Below, one piece after another: positions 33,234 through 41,690 of a stretch of 64,000 bases of DNA. The stretch is from Bacillota bacterium (GTDB lineage: Bacteria; Bacillota; Clostridia; Acetivibrionales; JANLFN01). The notes beneath the pieces are model-generated. The model made no database searches. It worked only from the letters and a program-made list of their open reading frames with translations, and had not been told where the DNA came from. How positions within the stretch are numbered: position 1 is the first letter of the stretch; each line of letters starts with the position of its first letter. Where the stretch lies: NCBI GenBank assembly GCA_023421675.1, contig JAEZTC010000011.1, forward strand, positions 1-64,000. Direction: 5' to 3'. The position numbers were made by a program, and so were the translations under genes.

Positions 33234-34778
33234 TTAGTGTTTGAAGTGTCTCATACCTGTAGCAACCATTGCAATACCATACTTGTTGCAGGTATCGATT
33301 GATAACTGATCTCTTATTGATCCACCAGGTTGTATTATGGCGCTTATACCTGCCTGCGCTGCAGCTTCAACACTGTCTGGGAATGGGAAGTACGCATCAG
33401 ATGCAAGTACTCCGCCCTGTGCTCTTTCCTTTGCATATTCAAGTGCAATTTTAGTGGATGTTACTCTGTTTGTCTGTCCAGGACCAACTCCGATTGTGCG
33501 CTTATCCTTTACAACTACTATAGCATTAGATTTGGTATGCTTTACTACCTTCATTGCAAATATAAGGTCCTCAAGCTGCTGGTCGGAAGGTTTTTTGTCA
33601 GTCATAACTTTGATTTCTTCTCTATTTACTACTTCACTATTTATATTCTGAACCAGGAGTCCGCCTGCAACCTTCTTCATGTCATATGTATCAGAAGGAA
33701 GCTTTTCGGCTACTGTTTCAAGCTGCAAAAGCCTCATGTTCTTTTTTGTTTCAAGTATTTCGAAAGCTTCTTTGCTAAAGGAAGGAGCAATAATTATTTC
33801 AAGGAATGTCTTAATCATTTCCTCTGCAGTCTTAGCATCTATTTCTCTGTTTGCTGCTACAATTCCGCCATATATTGAAACAGGGTCAGATTCATAAGCA
33901 TTGATGTAAGCATCATAGATGTTTTGTGCACTGGCTACACCACAAGGATTTGCATGTTTTACAGCTACAACTGTAGGTTCATCAAATTCCTTTAAAAGTT
34001 CGATAGCACCATTTGCATCGTTTATGTTGTTATATGAAAGTTCCTTACCATGAAGCTGTTTTGCCGAAGTAAGGCATCCTGCATTCTTTCCGACTTCCTT
34101 ATAAAATACCGCCTTCTGATGCGGATTTTCTCCGTACCTCATGTCCTGAACCTTTTCAAATGTCAGAGTTAAGGTTTCGGGGAATGATTCATCACCAAGC
34201 TGTTTTCTAAGATATGACGCTATGAGCGTATCATAATGGGAAGTATGTTCAAAAACCTTGTAGGCCAGTCTGAATTTTGTTTTAACTGAAACATCTCCTG
34301 TGGATTTCACTTCGTCGAGTACTGTTGAATAATCTGCCGGATCAACAATAACAGCCACATCCTGGTAATTCTTGGCTGCAGCACGGAGCATTGTAGGTCC
34401 GCCTATATCTATGTTTTCTATTGCTTCAGCAAGAGTTACGTCATCCTTTAGAACTGTTTTTTTGAAAGGATAAAGATTGATAACAACCATATCTATCGGG
34501 TCTATCCCCAGTTCCTTTATCTGCTTCATATGATCGGGATTACTCCTTATTGCAAGAAGTCCTCCATGTACTTTAGGATGTAAAGTTTTTACCCTTCCAT
34601 CAAGACATTCCGGAAATCCAGTAATATCTGAAACATTGATAACATTAATGCCTGCATCTGCAAGTGCCTTAGCTGTTCCACCTGTTGAAAGTATTTCTGC
34701 CCCCTGCTTTACTAACTCGTTCGCAAGCTCAATAACGCCCGTTTTATCGGACACACTTATAAGAACACGTTTAATCAT
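33234..34778 (-). CDS. purH: Bifunctional AICAR formyltransferase / IMP cyclohydrolase
   Basis: A 514-residue bifunctional enzyme for the last two steps to IMP. The N-terminal IMP cyclohydrolase domain (about 1-195) has GVIELANELVKQGAEILSTG and VDGRVKTLHPKVHGG-like sequence. The C-terminal transformylase domain has NPHQKA, KHANPCGVA and the GVLASDAYFPFPDSVE, QPGGSIRDQ region. It is the fifth biosynthetic gene in the operon, downstream of purN by about 60 bases. Confidence 0.95.
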   Translation of the reverse strand: MIKRVLISVSDKTGVIELANELVKQGAEILSTGGTAKALADAGINVINVSDITGFPECLDGRVKTLHPKVHGGLLAIRSNPDHMKQIKELGIDPIDMVVINLYPFKKTVLKDDVTLAEAIENIDIGGPTMLRAAAKNYQDVAVIVDPADYSTVLDEVKSTGDVSVKTKFRLAYKVFEHTSHYDTLIASYLRKQLGDESFPETLTLTFEKVQDMRYGENPHQKAVFYKEVGKNAGCLTSAKQLHGKELSYNNINDANGAIELLKEFDEPTVVAVKHANPCGVASAQNIYDAYINAYESDPVSIYGGIVAANREIDAKTAEEMIKTFLEIIIAPSFSKEAFEILETKKNMRLLQLETVAEKLPSDTYDMKKVAGGLLVQNINSEVVNREEIKVMTDKKPSDQQLEDLIFAMKVVKHTKSNAIVVVKDKRTIGVGPGQTNRVTSTKIALEYAKERAQGGVLASDAYFPFPDSVEAAAQAGISAIIQPGGSIRDQLSIDTCNKYGIAMVATGMRHFKH

Positions 34779-34839
34779 AACTCCTCCTTACCCGGGTTAC
34801 CTAACTAAGGAACCCCATTAATATATTTAAAATAAAATC

Positions 34840-35475
34840 CTAAGCTTTGTTATTAAGTATTATAACCTTACGGCCTTCCAGCTTGAGTCTGCCTTCCGAA
34901 TAAAGCTTTATTGCTTCAGGCAGTATTTCCCATTCTGCTTCTTCCATAACCCTTTTCTGCAGTGTTTCAGGTGTATCATCAGGCTTTACATAAACAGCCT
35001 TTTGAAGAATAATTGGACCTGAATCATACTCAAGTTCCACAAAATGTACTGTGGCACCTGTTACCTTAACTCCGTATTCCAGAGCCTTTTGATGAGGTAT
35101 TATCCCATAAAAGCCTTTACCGCAGAACGAAGGTATAAGTGACGGGTGTATATTTATAATTCTATGTTTATATTCGCTGTTGAAGTGTTCGCCGGCCATA
35201 GATAAAAAGCCTGCCATAACTATCAAATCAGTATTATATTTTTTGAAATGCTCAACCAGGGCTTTGTCATACTCGTCAATACCAGCGTAATTCTTTCTGG
35301 GAATTGCAGCTGAAGGAATATCATGCTTCGCAGCACGTTCAAGAGCATAGACACCTGTTCTACTTGAAACAACAGTTACTATACGGCAATTATTCAAATA
35401 CCCACTCTCTATCTTATCTATAATTGCCTGAAGATTTGTTCCGCCCCCTGATACAAGAACTCCTATATTTAACAT
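34840..35475 (-). CDS. purN: Phosphoribosylglycinamide formyltransferase (folate-dependent)
   Basis: A 211-residue GAR transformylase using 10-formyl-THF. It has VLVSGGGTNLQAIID at the N terminus, the catalytic INIHPSLIPSF segment and TGATVHFVELEYDSGPII. Compared with the usual HPSLLPAF/YPG, the segment reads SFCGKGFYG, a small lineage change. The start overlaps the end of purM by 7 bases, so translation is coupled. Confidence 0.95.
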   Translation of the reverse strand: MLNIGVLVSGGGTNLQAIIDKIESGYLNNCRIVTVVSSRTGVYALERAAKHDIPSAAIPRKNYAGIDEYDKALVEHFKKYNTDLIVMAGFLSMAGEHFNSEYKHRIINIHPSLIPSFCGKGFYGIIPHQKALEYGVKVTGATVHFVELEYDSGPIILQKAVYVKPDDTPETLQKRVMEEAEWEILPEAIKLYSEGRLKLEGRKVIILNNKA

Positions 35476-36491
35476 ATGTCTACTCCGGCCTCTCCTTTAA
35501 CAACTTCGCCAATCAAATATGCCTGCTCAGATTGTTTGTTCAAATAGCCGAGAACTTCAGATGCTTGTTCGCTGTTAACAGCAAGAACCATACCGATACC
35601 CATATTAAAAGTGTTGTAAATATCTCTTTCTCCCATGTTTCCAAGCTTCTGGAGCAATGTAAAAATAGGAAGCACCGGCCATGTACCTTTATTTATTTTA
35701 ACGCGTAAACCTTCTGGAATCATTCGTGGAATATTCTCAATGAAACCTCCGCCAGTTATGTTGGAGATACCTTTAATTTCATATTTGGAAACTAAATCGA
35801 GAATTGTTTTAACATATAGCTGAGTTGGCCTTAAAAGAGTTTCGCCCAGCTTTTCTCCAAGGCTTTCTATATATTCATCAAGTTTCTCTTTTGTTGGGCT
35901 GAGCAGCTTTCTGACAAGAGAATATCCATTGCTGTGAAGGCCTGAAGAAGCAAGACCTATAAGTTTATTGCCCTCAATTATGCTTTTTCCGTTGATTATT
36001 TTTTCCTTATCAACAATTCCTACTGCAAAACCTGCCATATCATATTCATCTTCAGGATAAAAGCCTGGCATTTCGGCAGTTTCTCCACCAATTAAGGAGC
36101 AGCCTGATTGAACGCAGCCATCTGAAACTCCCTTAACAATGCTTGCAATCTTTTCAGGCTTGTTTTTTCCTGTTGCAATATAATCAAGGAAGAAAAGAGG
36201 TTCTGCACCGCTGCATACAATATCATTTACACACATTGCAACACAATCTATCCCTACTGTATCGTGCCTATCCATCAAAAAAGCAATTTTGAGCTTTGTT
36301 CCTACTCCATCTGTTCCCGATACTAAAACCGGATCTTTATATTTATCCTTGTTTAATGAAAACAAGCCACCAAAACCGCCTATATCCGTTAAAACCTCCG
36401 GTCTGAAAGTCTTTGTAACATGCTTTCTCATGAGTTTAACAGACTCATAACCAGCTTCAACATCAACACCGGAATCCTTATATGTTGTCAT
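35469..36491 (-). CDS. purM: Phosphoribosylformylglycinamidine cyclo-ligase
   Basis: A 340-residue AIR synthetase of the PurM/PurL fold. It has YKDSGVDVEAGYESV at the N terminus, GFGGLFSL, LVSGTDGVGTKLKIA, and the late ITGGGFIENIPRM. The ATG at 36489-36491 was chosen because GGAGGT lies 7 bases upstream. An in-frame TTG five codons earlier overlaps that site. Part of the contiguous purF-purM-purN run. Confidence 0.95.
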   Translation of the reverse strand: MTTYKDSGVDVEAGYESVKLMRKHVTKTFRPEVLTDIGGFGGLFSLNKDKYKDPVLVSGTDGVGTKLKIAFLMDRHDTVGIDCVAMCVNDIVCSGAEPLFFLDYIATGKNKPEKIASIVKGVSDGCVQSGCSLIGGETAEMPGFYPEDEYDMAGFAVGIVDKEKIINGKSIIEGNKLIGLASSGLHSNGYSLVRKLLSPTKEKLDEYIESLGEKLGETLLRPTQLYVKTILDLVSKYEIKGISNITGGGFIENIPRMIPEGLRVKINKGTWPVLPIFTLLQKLGNMGERDIYNTFNMGIGMVLAVNSEQASEVLGYLNKQSEQAYLIGEVVKGEAGVDIC

Positions 36492-36521
36492 ACCTTTTAC
36501 CTCCAATAAATAAATTTAAAG

Positions 36522-37943
36522 TTATCTTATCCCACAGGAGAATTTATCGCCTTCGCCCGGAACTTCCATAGGATAATCCCCGTTAAAACATGCAGTACAG
36601 AATGAACATTTTGCATTAACAGGTGTTTTTAAAAGTCCTTCCAAGCTTATATAACCAAGACTGTCCGCACCAATCAATTCTCTGATCTCATCAATTGAAT
36701 GGTTGCATGCCACCAGTTCCTTTGTGGAGGGAGTATCTATACCAAAATAGCACGGATGCATGTATGGCGGTGAGGTGATCCTCATATGAACCTCTTTAGC
36801 CCCTGCATTTTTGAGCATCTGAACTATTCTTTTTGTTGTTGTTCCTCTTACAATGGAATCATCAATAAGCACTATACGCTTACCTTCTATTGTTTCCTTG
36901 ATAGCATTGAATTTTATTCTTACGCCCAGTTCTCTCTGACTCTGCTGCGGCTGTATAAAAGTTCTGCCTATATATCTGTTCTTTAAAAGTCCCTGTCCGT
37001 AAGGTATACCTGATTCAATTGAGTATCCGAGGGCAGCATTTACTCCACCGTCAGGAACTCCTACAACTACATCAGCCTCAACAGGATGTTCCTGTGCAAG
37101 TATTTTACCTGCTTCCATTCTTGCAGTATGAACACTCACACCATCAATATAGCTGTCAGGTCTTGCGATATAAACGAATTCAAATATGCAAAGCCTAGAT
37201 TTTGCAGGTACCGGAGTCTGTATTGATTCAATTCCGTCTTCACCGATTAAAATTATCTCTCCAGGATTTACATCTCTGATAAATTCTGCTCCAACTGCGT
37301 CAAGAGCACAAGTTTCTGAAGCAAGTATATAAGAATTATCAAGCTTGCCTAAACAAAGAGGTCTTATACCCAAAGGATCCCTAATACCTATGAGCCTTTT
37401 GGGGGTAAGTATGGCTAACGCATAGGAACCTCTTACTTCTTCCATCATTCTCTTAATTGTTTCTTCTATATTTAAGCTTTGTATTCTATGTCTGGATAGT
37501 ATATTAAGAATAACTTCTGAATCGTTTGTTGTTTGGAAAATTGCCCCGTCTTCCTCAAGCTTCTGCCTGATATCAGCGGCATTCACCAGATTTCCGTTAT
37601 GCGCCAGGGCCATTTGTCCATTTCTGTACTTGATTACCATTGGCTGGGCATTTTCCCTAAGGCTTGCACCAGTGGTAGAATACCTTACATGACCGATAGC
37701 GGATTTACCTTTAAGGTGATTCATAATTACATCGTTAAAAACATCTGAAACAAGTCCCATATCTTTATGATGAAATATGGTACCATTATCATTTACAGCA
37801 ATTCCGGCACTTTCCTGTCCTCTGTGCTGCAGAGCATACAGGGCGTAATAAGTAAGCCGTGCTACATCATGATTATCATTATCATATATTCCAAAAACTC
37901 CACACTCATCATGAAGTTCGTCTGAAATCATAAAATTATTCAT
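36522..37943 (-). CDS. purF: Amidophosphoribosyltransferase
   Basis: A 473-residue enzyme that commits PRPP to purine synthesis. It has a short propeptide before the catalytic Cys of DECGVFGIY (N-terminal glutamine amidotransferase), the PRPP loop VLIDDSIVRGTTT, and a C-terminal Cys cluster KCSFCTACFNG. The propeptide and cysteines indicate the Bacillus-type, 4Fe-4S-containing and oxygen-sensitive form. It has an AAGGGT ribosome site. Confidence 0.96.
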   Translation of the reverse strand: MNNFMISDELHDECGVFGIYDNDNHDVARLTYYALYALQHRGQESAGIAVNDNGTIFHHKDMGLVSDVFNDVIMNHLKGKSAIGHVRYSTTGASLRENAQPMVIKYRNGQMALAHNGNLVNAADIRQKLEEDGAIFQTTNDSEVILNILSRHRIQSLNIEETIKRMMEEVRGSYALAILTPKRLIGIRDPLGIRPLCLGKLDNSYILASETCALDAVGAEFIRDVNPGEIILIGEDGIESIQTPVPAKSRLCIFEFVYIARPDSYIDGVSVHTARMEAGKILAQEHPVEADVVVGVPDGGVNAALGYSIESGIPYGQGLLKNRYIGRTFIQPQQSQRELGVRIKFNAIKETIEGKRIVLIDDSIVRGTTTKRIVQMLKNAGAKEVHMRITSPPYMHPCYFGIDTPSTKELVACNHSIDEIRELIGADSLGYISLEGLLKTPVNAKCSFCTACFNGDYPMEVPGEGDKFSCGIR

Positions 37944-37996
37944 AAATGACCCTTTCTAATTACATAAAAGAAAAATATTCAATATAAATTAAAATC

Positions 37997-38500
37997 TTAT
38001 AGTTCTAAAAGCTTTTCCTTTAGTGCTTTATCCTTTTCTTCAACCTTTCGTGCCAATTCTGCTTTATAATCCTTCATTTTGGATCTCAATTCAGGATATG
38101 CAGTGGAGAGAATCTGTACTGCCAGCAATGCAGCATTCTCGGAGCCATCAATTGCAACTGTTGCAACAGGTATTCCACTTGGCATCTGAACTATTGATAG
38201 CAGGGAATCCATTCCATCCATGGTTGAAGATTTTACGGGAATTCCTATAACAGGCAGAGGGGTATATGCCGCAAGTACTCCCGGAAGGTGTGCTGCTTTA
38301 CCGGCAGCAGCTATGATAACCTCAATTCCGTTCTGTTCTGCATTTTTTGCAAATTGTGAAGCCTTATCCGGTGTTCTGTGTGCTGAGCAGACCATTACTT
38401 CGGCTTCTATTCCGAATGTTTTCAGTAATTTTATACAGTTCTTCAATACGGGAAGATCAGAATCACTTCCCATAACAATTGCAACCTTTGGTGTTTTCAT
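37997..38500 (-). CDS. purE: 5-(carboxyamino)imidazole ribonucleotide mutase
   Basis: A 167-residue class I PurE: VAIVMGSDSDLPVLKNC, SAHRTPDKA, AAGKAAHLPGVLAAYT, and VKSSTMDGMDSLLSIVQMP. The ATG at 38498-38500 has GGAGGT 5 bases upstream. A preceding in-frame ATG overlaps the site. PurK is not in the window. It is the first biosynthetic gene of the purine run, preceded by an RNA region with two competing hairpins. Confidence 0.95.
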   Translation of the reverse strand: MKTPKVAIVMGSDSDLPVLKNCIKLLKTFGIEAEVMVCSAHRTPDKASQFAKNAEQNGIEVIIAAAGKAAHLPGVLAAYTPLPVIGIPVKSSTMDGMDSLLSIVQMPSGIPVATVAIDGSENAALLAVQILSTAYPELRSKMKDYKAELARKVEEKDKALKEKLLEL

Positions 38501-38536
38501 TTTTACCTCCATTTTAACATTTATTTATTATTTTTA

Positions 38537-38607
38537 GACTTCAGATTGTTAAAACCTCATATTTTTGAGGGCTTAAAAATCTGAAGTCCGCCTTTTGGAC
38601 GGACTTC
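38537..38607 (-). promoter_or_regulatory. Two mutually exclusive hairpins between pbuG and purE (attenuator candidate)
   Basis: Hairpin A: GAAGTCCG and CGGACTTC (38583-38590 / 38600-38607), followed on the minus strand by AGATTTTT, a weak terminator. Hairpin B: GACTTCAGATT and AATCTGAAGTC (perfect 11 bp, 38537-38547 / 38578-38588), enclosing a small CCTCA/TGAGG hairpin. Both need the same GACTTC bases, so they compete, as in a terminator/antiterminator switch. No known aptamer is visible. Confidence 0.5.
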
Positions 38608-38617
38608 GTTATATCAT

Positions 38618-40000
38618 TTAAAGTATTTGAAGAGCATCAACAACGTACTTTAGAACAAACAATGCTGTTACTATATACATTATCGGATGAACCTCTTTTG
38701 CTTTACCCTTGAATATCTTAGCTATTACATAGAATATGAAGCCTGCTGCAACACCGCTTGCTATGCTATATGCAAATGGCATTACAACTGCTGTGAAGAA
38801 AGCTGAAGCTGCATCCTCAAAGGTATCCCATTTAACCTTTGCAAGGGATTCCATCATCAGGATACCAACTACAATCAGTGCTGGTGAAGTTGCTGCTGAT
38901 GGTACTATTGAAACTAATGGATATAAGAACAAACATGCTATAAAGAGGACTGCAGTGGTTACTGATGTTAAGCCTGTTCTTCCGCCTGCTTCTATACCTG
39001 CTGCACTTTCTACATAGGTTGTTGTATTACTAGTTCCGAAAACCGCACCTATTGATGTTGCAGTAGCATCAGCAAACAATGCTTTATCAAGCTTTGAGGA
39101 GAAACCCTTTCCTTTATGAAGCGCTTCTTCATCTTTTGTATCGAAGATACCAGTTTTTCTACCTGTTCCAAGGAAGGTTCCTATTGTATCAAACGTATCC
39201 GCAAGACTGAATGCAATTATAAGCATAATAATCTTAAACAATTGTGATGGATCACTAAATAACCCGAACACATCAAAGTGTCCTAATGTTGGTGTAGGAT
39301 CCGGAGGTAAAAAGTTTGTACTTGCTATATCAAGATTTGTAACTCCCATAGGAATTCCTATTATTGTAGTTGCAAGAATTCCGATAAGTATCGATCCTTT
39401 TACTTTTAATAGCATCAACACTACAATAATAACAACACCTATTAGTGCAAGTACAGATGCTTTGTCAGTAAAATTAACCAGTGAAGGAACTACTTTTGAA
39501 AAAGCGCCAGTAGCATCAGGTTTGCTATCTGGTGTAAAATTCAACAGGTGAGAATCCATAAAGCCTATGTATGCAATAAACAGGCCGATACCACCACTTA
39601 TGGCATATTGAAGTGATTCAGGAATTGCAAGAATAATTGCCTTTCGAATTTTTGTAACAGTTATAAGGATGTTGATAATACCGCAAATGAATACTATTCC
39701 CAGTGCCTGCCACCACGGAATCTTCATTGCAAAACATACTGTAAAGGTAAAGAAAGCATTCATTCCCATTCCAGGTGCAAGTGCATATGGAACGTTTGCT
39801 ACAAGACCCATTATCAGTGTGGCTACAACCGCAGCTACTATTGTAGCTGTCATTACAGCACCCTTGTCCATTCCTGTTTTAGAAAGAATGTCGGGGTTTA
39901 CAAAAATGATGTAAGCCATAGTGAAGAATGTTGTAAGACCTGCAGCCATTTCTCTTCTTACTGTCGTACCATTTTCCTGCAGTTTGAAAAACTTGTTCAT
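38618..40000 (-). CDS. pbuG: AzgA-type guanine/hypoxanthine permease
   Basis: A 460-residue inner-membrane purine permease of the AzgA branch of NCS2-like transporters with about 12-14 membrane segments. It has RREMAAGLTTFFTMAYIIFV at the start, ALAPGMGMNAFFTF, and DTFDTIGTFLGTGRKTG with TTYVESAAGIEAGGRTGLTS. It imports hypoxanthine or guanine by proton symport. It is the first gene ahead of the pur set and is downstream of a PurBox pair and a ~220-base leader. Confidence 0.9.
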   Translation of the reverse strand: MNKFFKLQENGTTVRREMAAGLTTFFTMAYIIFVNPDILSKTGMDKGAVMTATIVAAVVATLIMGLVANVPYALAPGMGMNAFFTFTVCFAMKIPWWQALGIVFICGIINILITVTKIRKAIILAIPESLQYAISGGIGLFIAYIGFMDSHLLNFTPDSKPDATGAFSKVVPSLVNFTDKASVLALIGVVIIVVLMLLKVKGSILIGILATTIIGIPMGVTNLDIASTNFLPPDPTPTLGHFDVFGLFSDPSQLFKIIMLIIAFSLADTFDTIGTFLGTGRKTGIFDTKDEEALHKGKGFSSKLDKALFADATATSIGAVFGTSNTTTYVESAAGIEAGGRTGLTSVTTAVLFIACLFLYPLVSIVPSAATSPALIVVGILMMESLAKVKWDTFEDAASAFFTAVVMPFAYSIASGVAAGFIFYVIAKIFKGKAKEVHPIMYIVTALFVLKYVVDALQIL

Positions 40001-40228
40001 TCGTAACTTTCCCCTTCCTTAATGTAATAAGATAATGCCTATACTTACAACAGGAATTTTAACCTGTCAAAGTCAACCTTGAACTGTACACATCAGGTAG
40101 GACATTGGATGCCTTTAATTATCTATTTGCTAATAATCAAGTAATATGCATAACGTATTTGTCCAAAAGAATTCAGTAGTTAGTATTTGTATTATTGTAA
40201 ATAAAAAACAAGCTTTTTCACATTAATA
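40001..40228 (-). promoter_or_regulatory. Long 5' leader of pbuG, no aptamer recognised
   Basis: About 220 bases lie between the predicted transcription start and the pbuG ATG. I looked for the purine aptamer (ATATGG, TTTCTACC) and for ZTP/pfl and PRPP-type motifs and found none. A small stem ACAGG/CCTGT is present near 40053. Function unknown. Confidence 0.35.
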
Positions 40229-40258
40229 ATACTATCAAAAAGCAAAATGGTTTGTCAA
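40229..40258 (-). promoter_or_regulatory. Sigma-A promoter of pbuG-pur set
   Basis: Minus-strand TTGACA (40258-40253), an 18-base spacer and TAGTAT (40234-40229). The PurBox-like pair lies immediately upstream of the -35. Confidence 0.6.
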
Positions 40259-40272
40259 TAAAAAGAGCCTGA

Positions 40273-40316
40273 AAAATCGAACGTTTTTGAATATTTATTA
40301 ATTAATATTCGAAAAT
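40273..40316. promoter_or_regulatory. Inverted pair of PurBox-like PurR sites
   Basis: Plus strand 40273-40285 reads AAAATCGAACGTT and minus strand 40316-40304 reads ATTTTCGAATATT. Each matches the Gram-positive PurR PurBox (AWWWCCGAACWWT) at 11 of 13 positions. They are inverted, 18 bases apart, and sit just upstream of the -35 box, the usual layout. PurR repression relieved by PRPP is the expected logic. Confidence 0.65.
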
Positions 40317-40634
40317 AACTATGTTTTTTAGTAAATCTTATTAAATATTTGAATTATGTAAATATGTGGAATTGTCTATATTTTAAAAGTAAAAATGTTT
40401 ATCTATAGAGGCTCAAATAATCAAATACAGATATTATGTACTCCAATTTAATCATAAATCACGGTATAATCTATTTATATCGTAATTACGCGTACATTCT
40501 TAATATTGCTTGGTTTTTATAAAGATATCACTATAAAAGAATAAAGCATATGATTTATAAATTATAAAAACAATATAATAAACAAATCCGAATATTAAAA
40601 CGCTGCACAGTTTACCTGTTTAGCAATTTATAAA
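40317..40634. other. Intergenic stretch without a gene
   Basis: AT-rich sequence between the PurBox region and the AEC transporter gene's stop codon. No ORF, clear hairpin or repeat seen. Confidence 0.5.
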
Positions 40635-41627
40635 CTAGAACAGCTTTATATATTCGACAGCGTATGCAAGAAGCGGAAGAGTTATGACAGATAGTATCGT
40701 AGTTACAAAAATGCCTTCAGAAGCAAATTTACAATCAGAATCATACTGGTTTGCAAGAGCAGCTATTATTGTACCTGCAGGCATTCCAAGCTGCAAAACC
40801 ACAATCTTTTTAATAAACGGATCGGGAAGAACCCCAAAAAGAGAAAGAACAACAAACGCAAGAGCAGGAATAATCAGGAGTTTAATAAAAGCCAGTACAA
40901 AATGGGGATATCTTTCAATCATACCTTTAATTCCGCCGATTTTAATTTCAGATAGTATTAAACCTATAAAAATCATTGATATATATATAGTGGTTTTACC
41001 AAGCGGATTGAACGCATCGTTCAGGACCCTGTAAATTTTACCGGCGAAAGGATTCACTGATACAAGATGTTGAAAATTAATTGCCGTCAAAAAAATACCT
41101 ACTGCGAAGGCTATTGTGTTTCCATTAACAAGATGTTTTATATTGTCTTTCCATTGTGTTGTGTTATGCCTGTTCACAAGATATATGCCCAGCGTCCATA
41201 AGAGTATGTCACTTGCCAGATTAAAGAATATAGCATAAATAATTCCCTGGTCACCATACAAAGCAGTTAGTAGAGGAAATGCCATAAATACAATATTTCC
41301 AAAGGTAGAACTCATACAGTAAATATTGGTAGCCGGTCCCTTAAGACCTAGCCTGCGTGACATAAAAAAGCCTGCAGCAAGAGATATAGACAGAAATAGA
41401 ATTGCAAAACCGAATATATACAGACCGTTTACTATAGTTTTGCCGCTGAAGCTGTAACCTGCCATTGTAGTAACAATAAGCAAAGGCATGGTGAGCTTGA
41501 CTATTAGTCTTGATAACACATTTGAAGTTTCCTTTGGCAGAAAACTCTTTTTGCCTGCAATAAAACCGGTAAGCCCCAAAAATGTAAGTATTATTATCTG
41601 TCTAATTATAATGTCTGTTTGCTGCAT
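40635..41627 (-). CDS. AEC-family (auxin efflux carrier-like) transporter
   Basis: A 330-residue membrane protein with about ten hydrophobic segments. It has the AEC family pattern: FLGLTGFIAGKKSFLPKETS at the start, LSRLIVKLTMPLLIV, TFGNIVFMAFPLLTALYG and the final MPAGTIIAALANQYDSD. Bacterial members export or import small organic acids such as malate or malonate. Substrate unknown here. It is downstream of guaA across a strong hairpin. Confidence 0.85.
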   Translation of the reverse strand: MQQTDIIIRQIIILTFLGLTGFIAGKKSFLPKETSNVLSRLIVKLTMPLLIVTTMAGYSFSGKTIVNGLYIFGFAILFLSISLAAGFFMSRRLGLKGPATNIYCMSSTFGNIVFMAFPLLTALYGDQGIIYAIFFNLASDILLWTLGIYLVNRHNTTQWKDNIKHLVNGNTIAFAVGIFLTAINFQHLVSVNPFAGKIYRVLNDAFNPLGKTTIYISMIFIGLILSEIKIGGIKGMIERYPHFVLAFIKLLIIPALAFVVLSLFGVLPDPFIKKIVVLQLGMPAGTIIAALANQYDSDCKFASEGIFVTTILSVITLPLLAYAVEYIKLF

Positions 41628-41640
41628 AATAACCTCAATT

Positions 41641-41679
41641 CCCCAAAAGTGCCAAAGATCATATCTCTGGCACTCGGGG
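41641..41679 (-). terminator. Long hairpin between guaA and AEC transporter
   Basis: CCCC..AGTGCCA-AGAT pairs with CTGGCACT..GGGG (inner AGTGCCA/TGGCACT perfect). There is no U tract after it on the minus strand, so it may act as a partial terminator or an RNA-stability element. Confidence 0.5.
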
Positions 41680-41690
41680 CTAGTATTTTC

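Noticed and set aside
33269..33897. Plus-strand ORFs opposite purH (up to 182 residues)
   Set aside because: They lie wholly within a conserved gene on the other strand, are Cys/Tyr/Phe-rich, and have no start signals.
40001..40258. Purine (guanine/adenine) riboswitch upstream of pbuG
   Set aside because: The conserved aptamer bases (ATATGG and TTTCTACC blocks) are not present.
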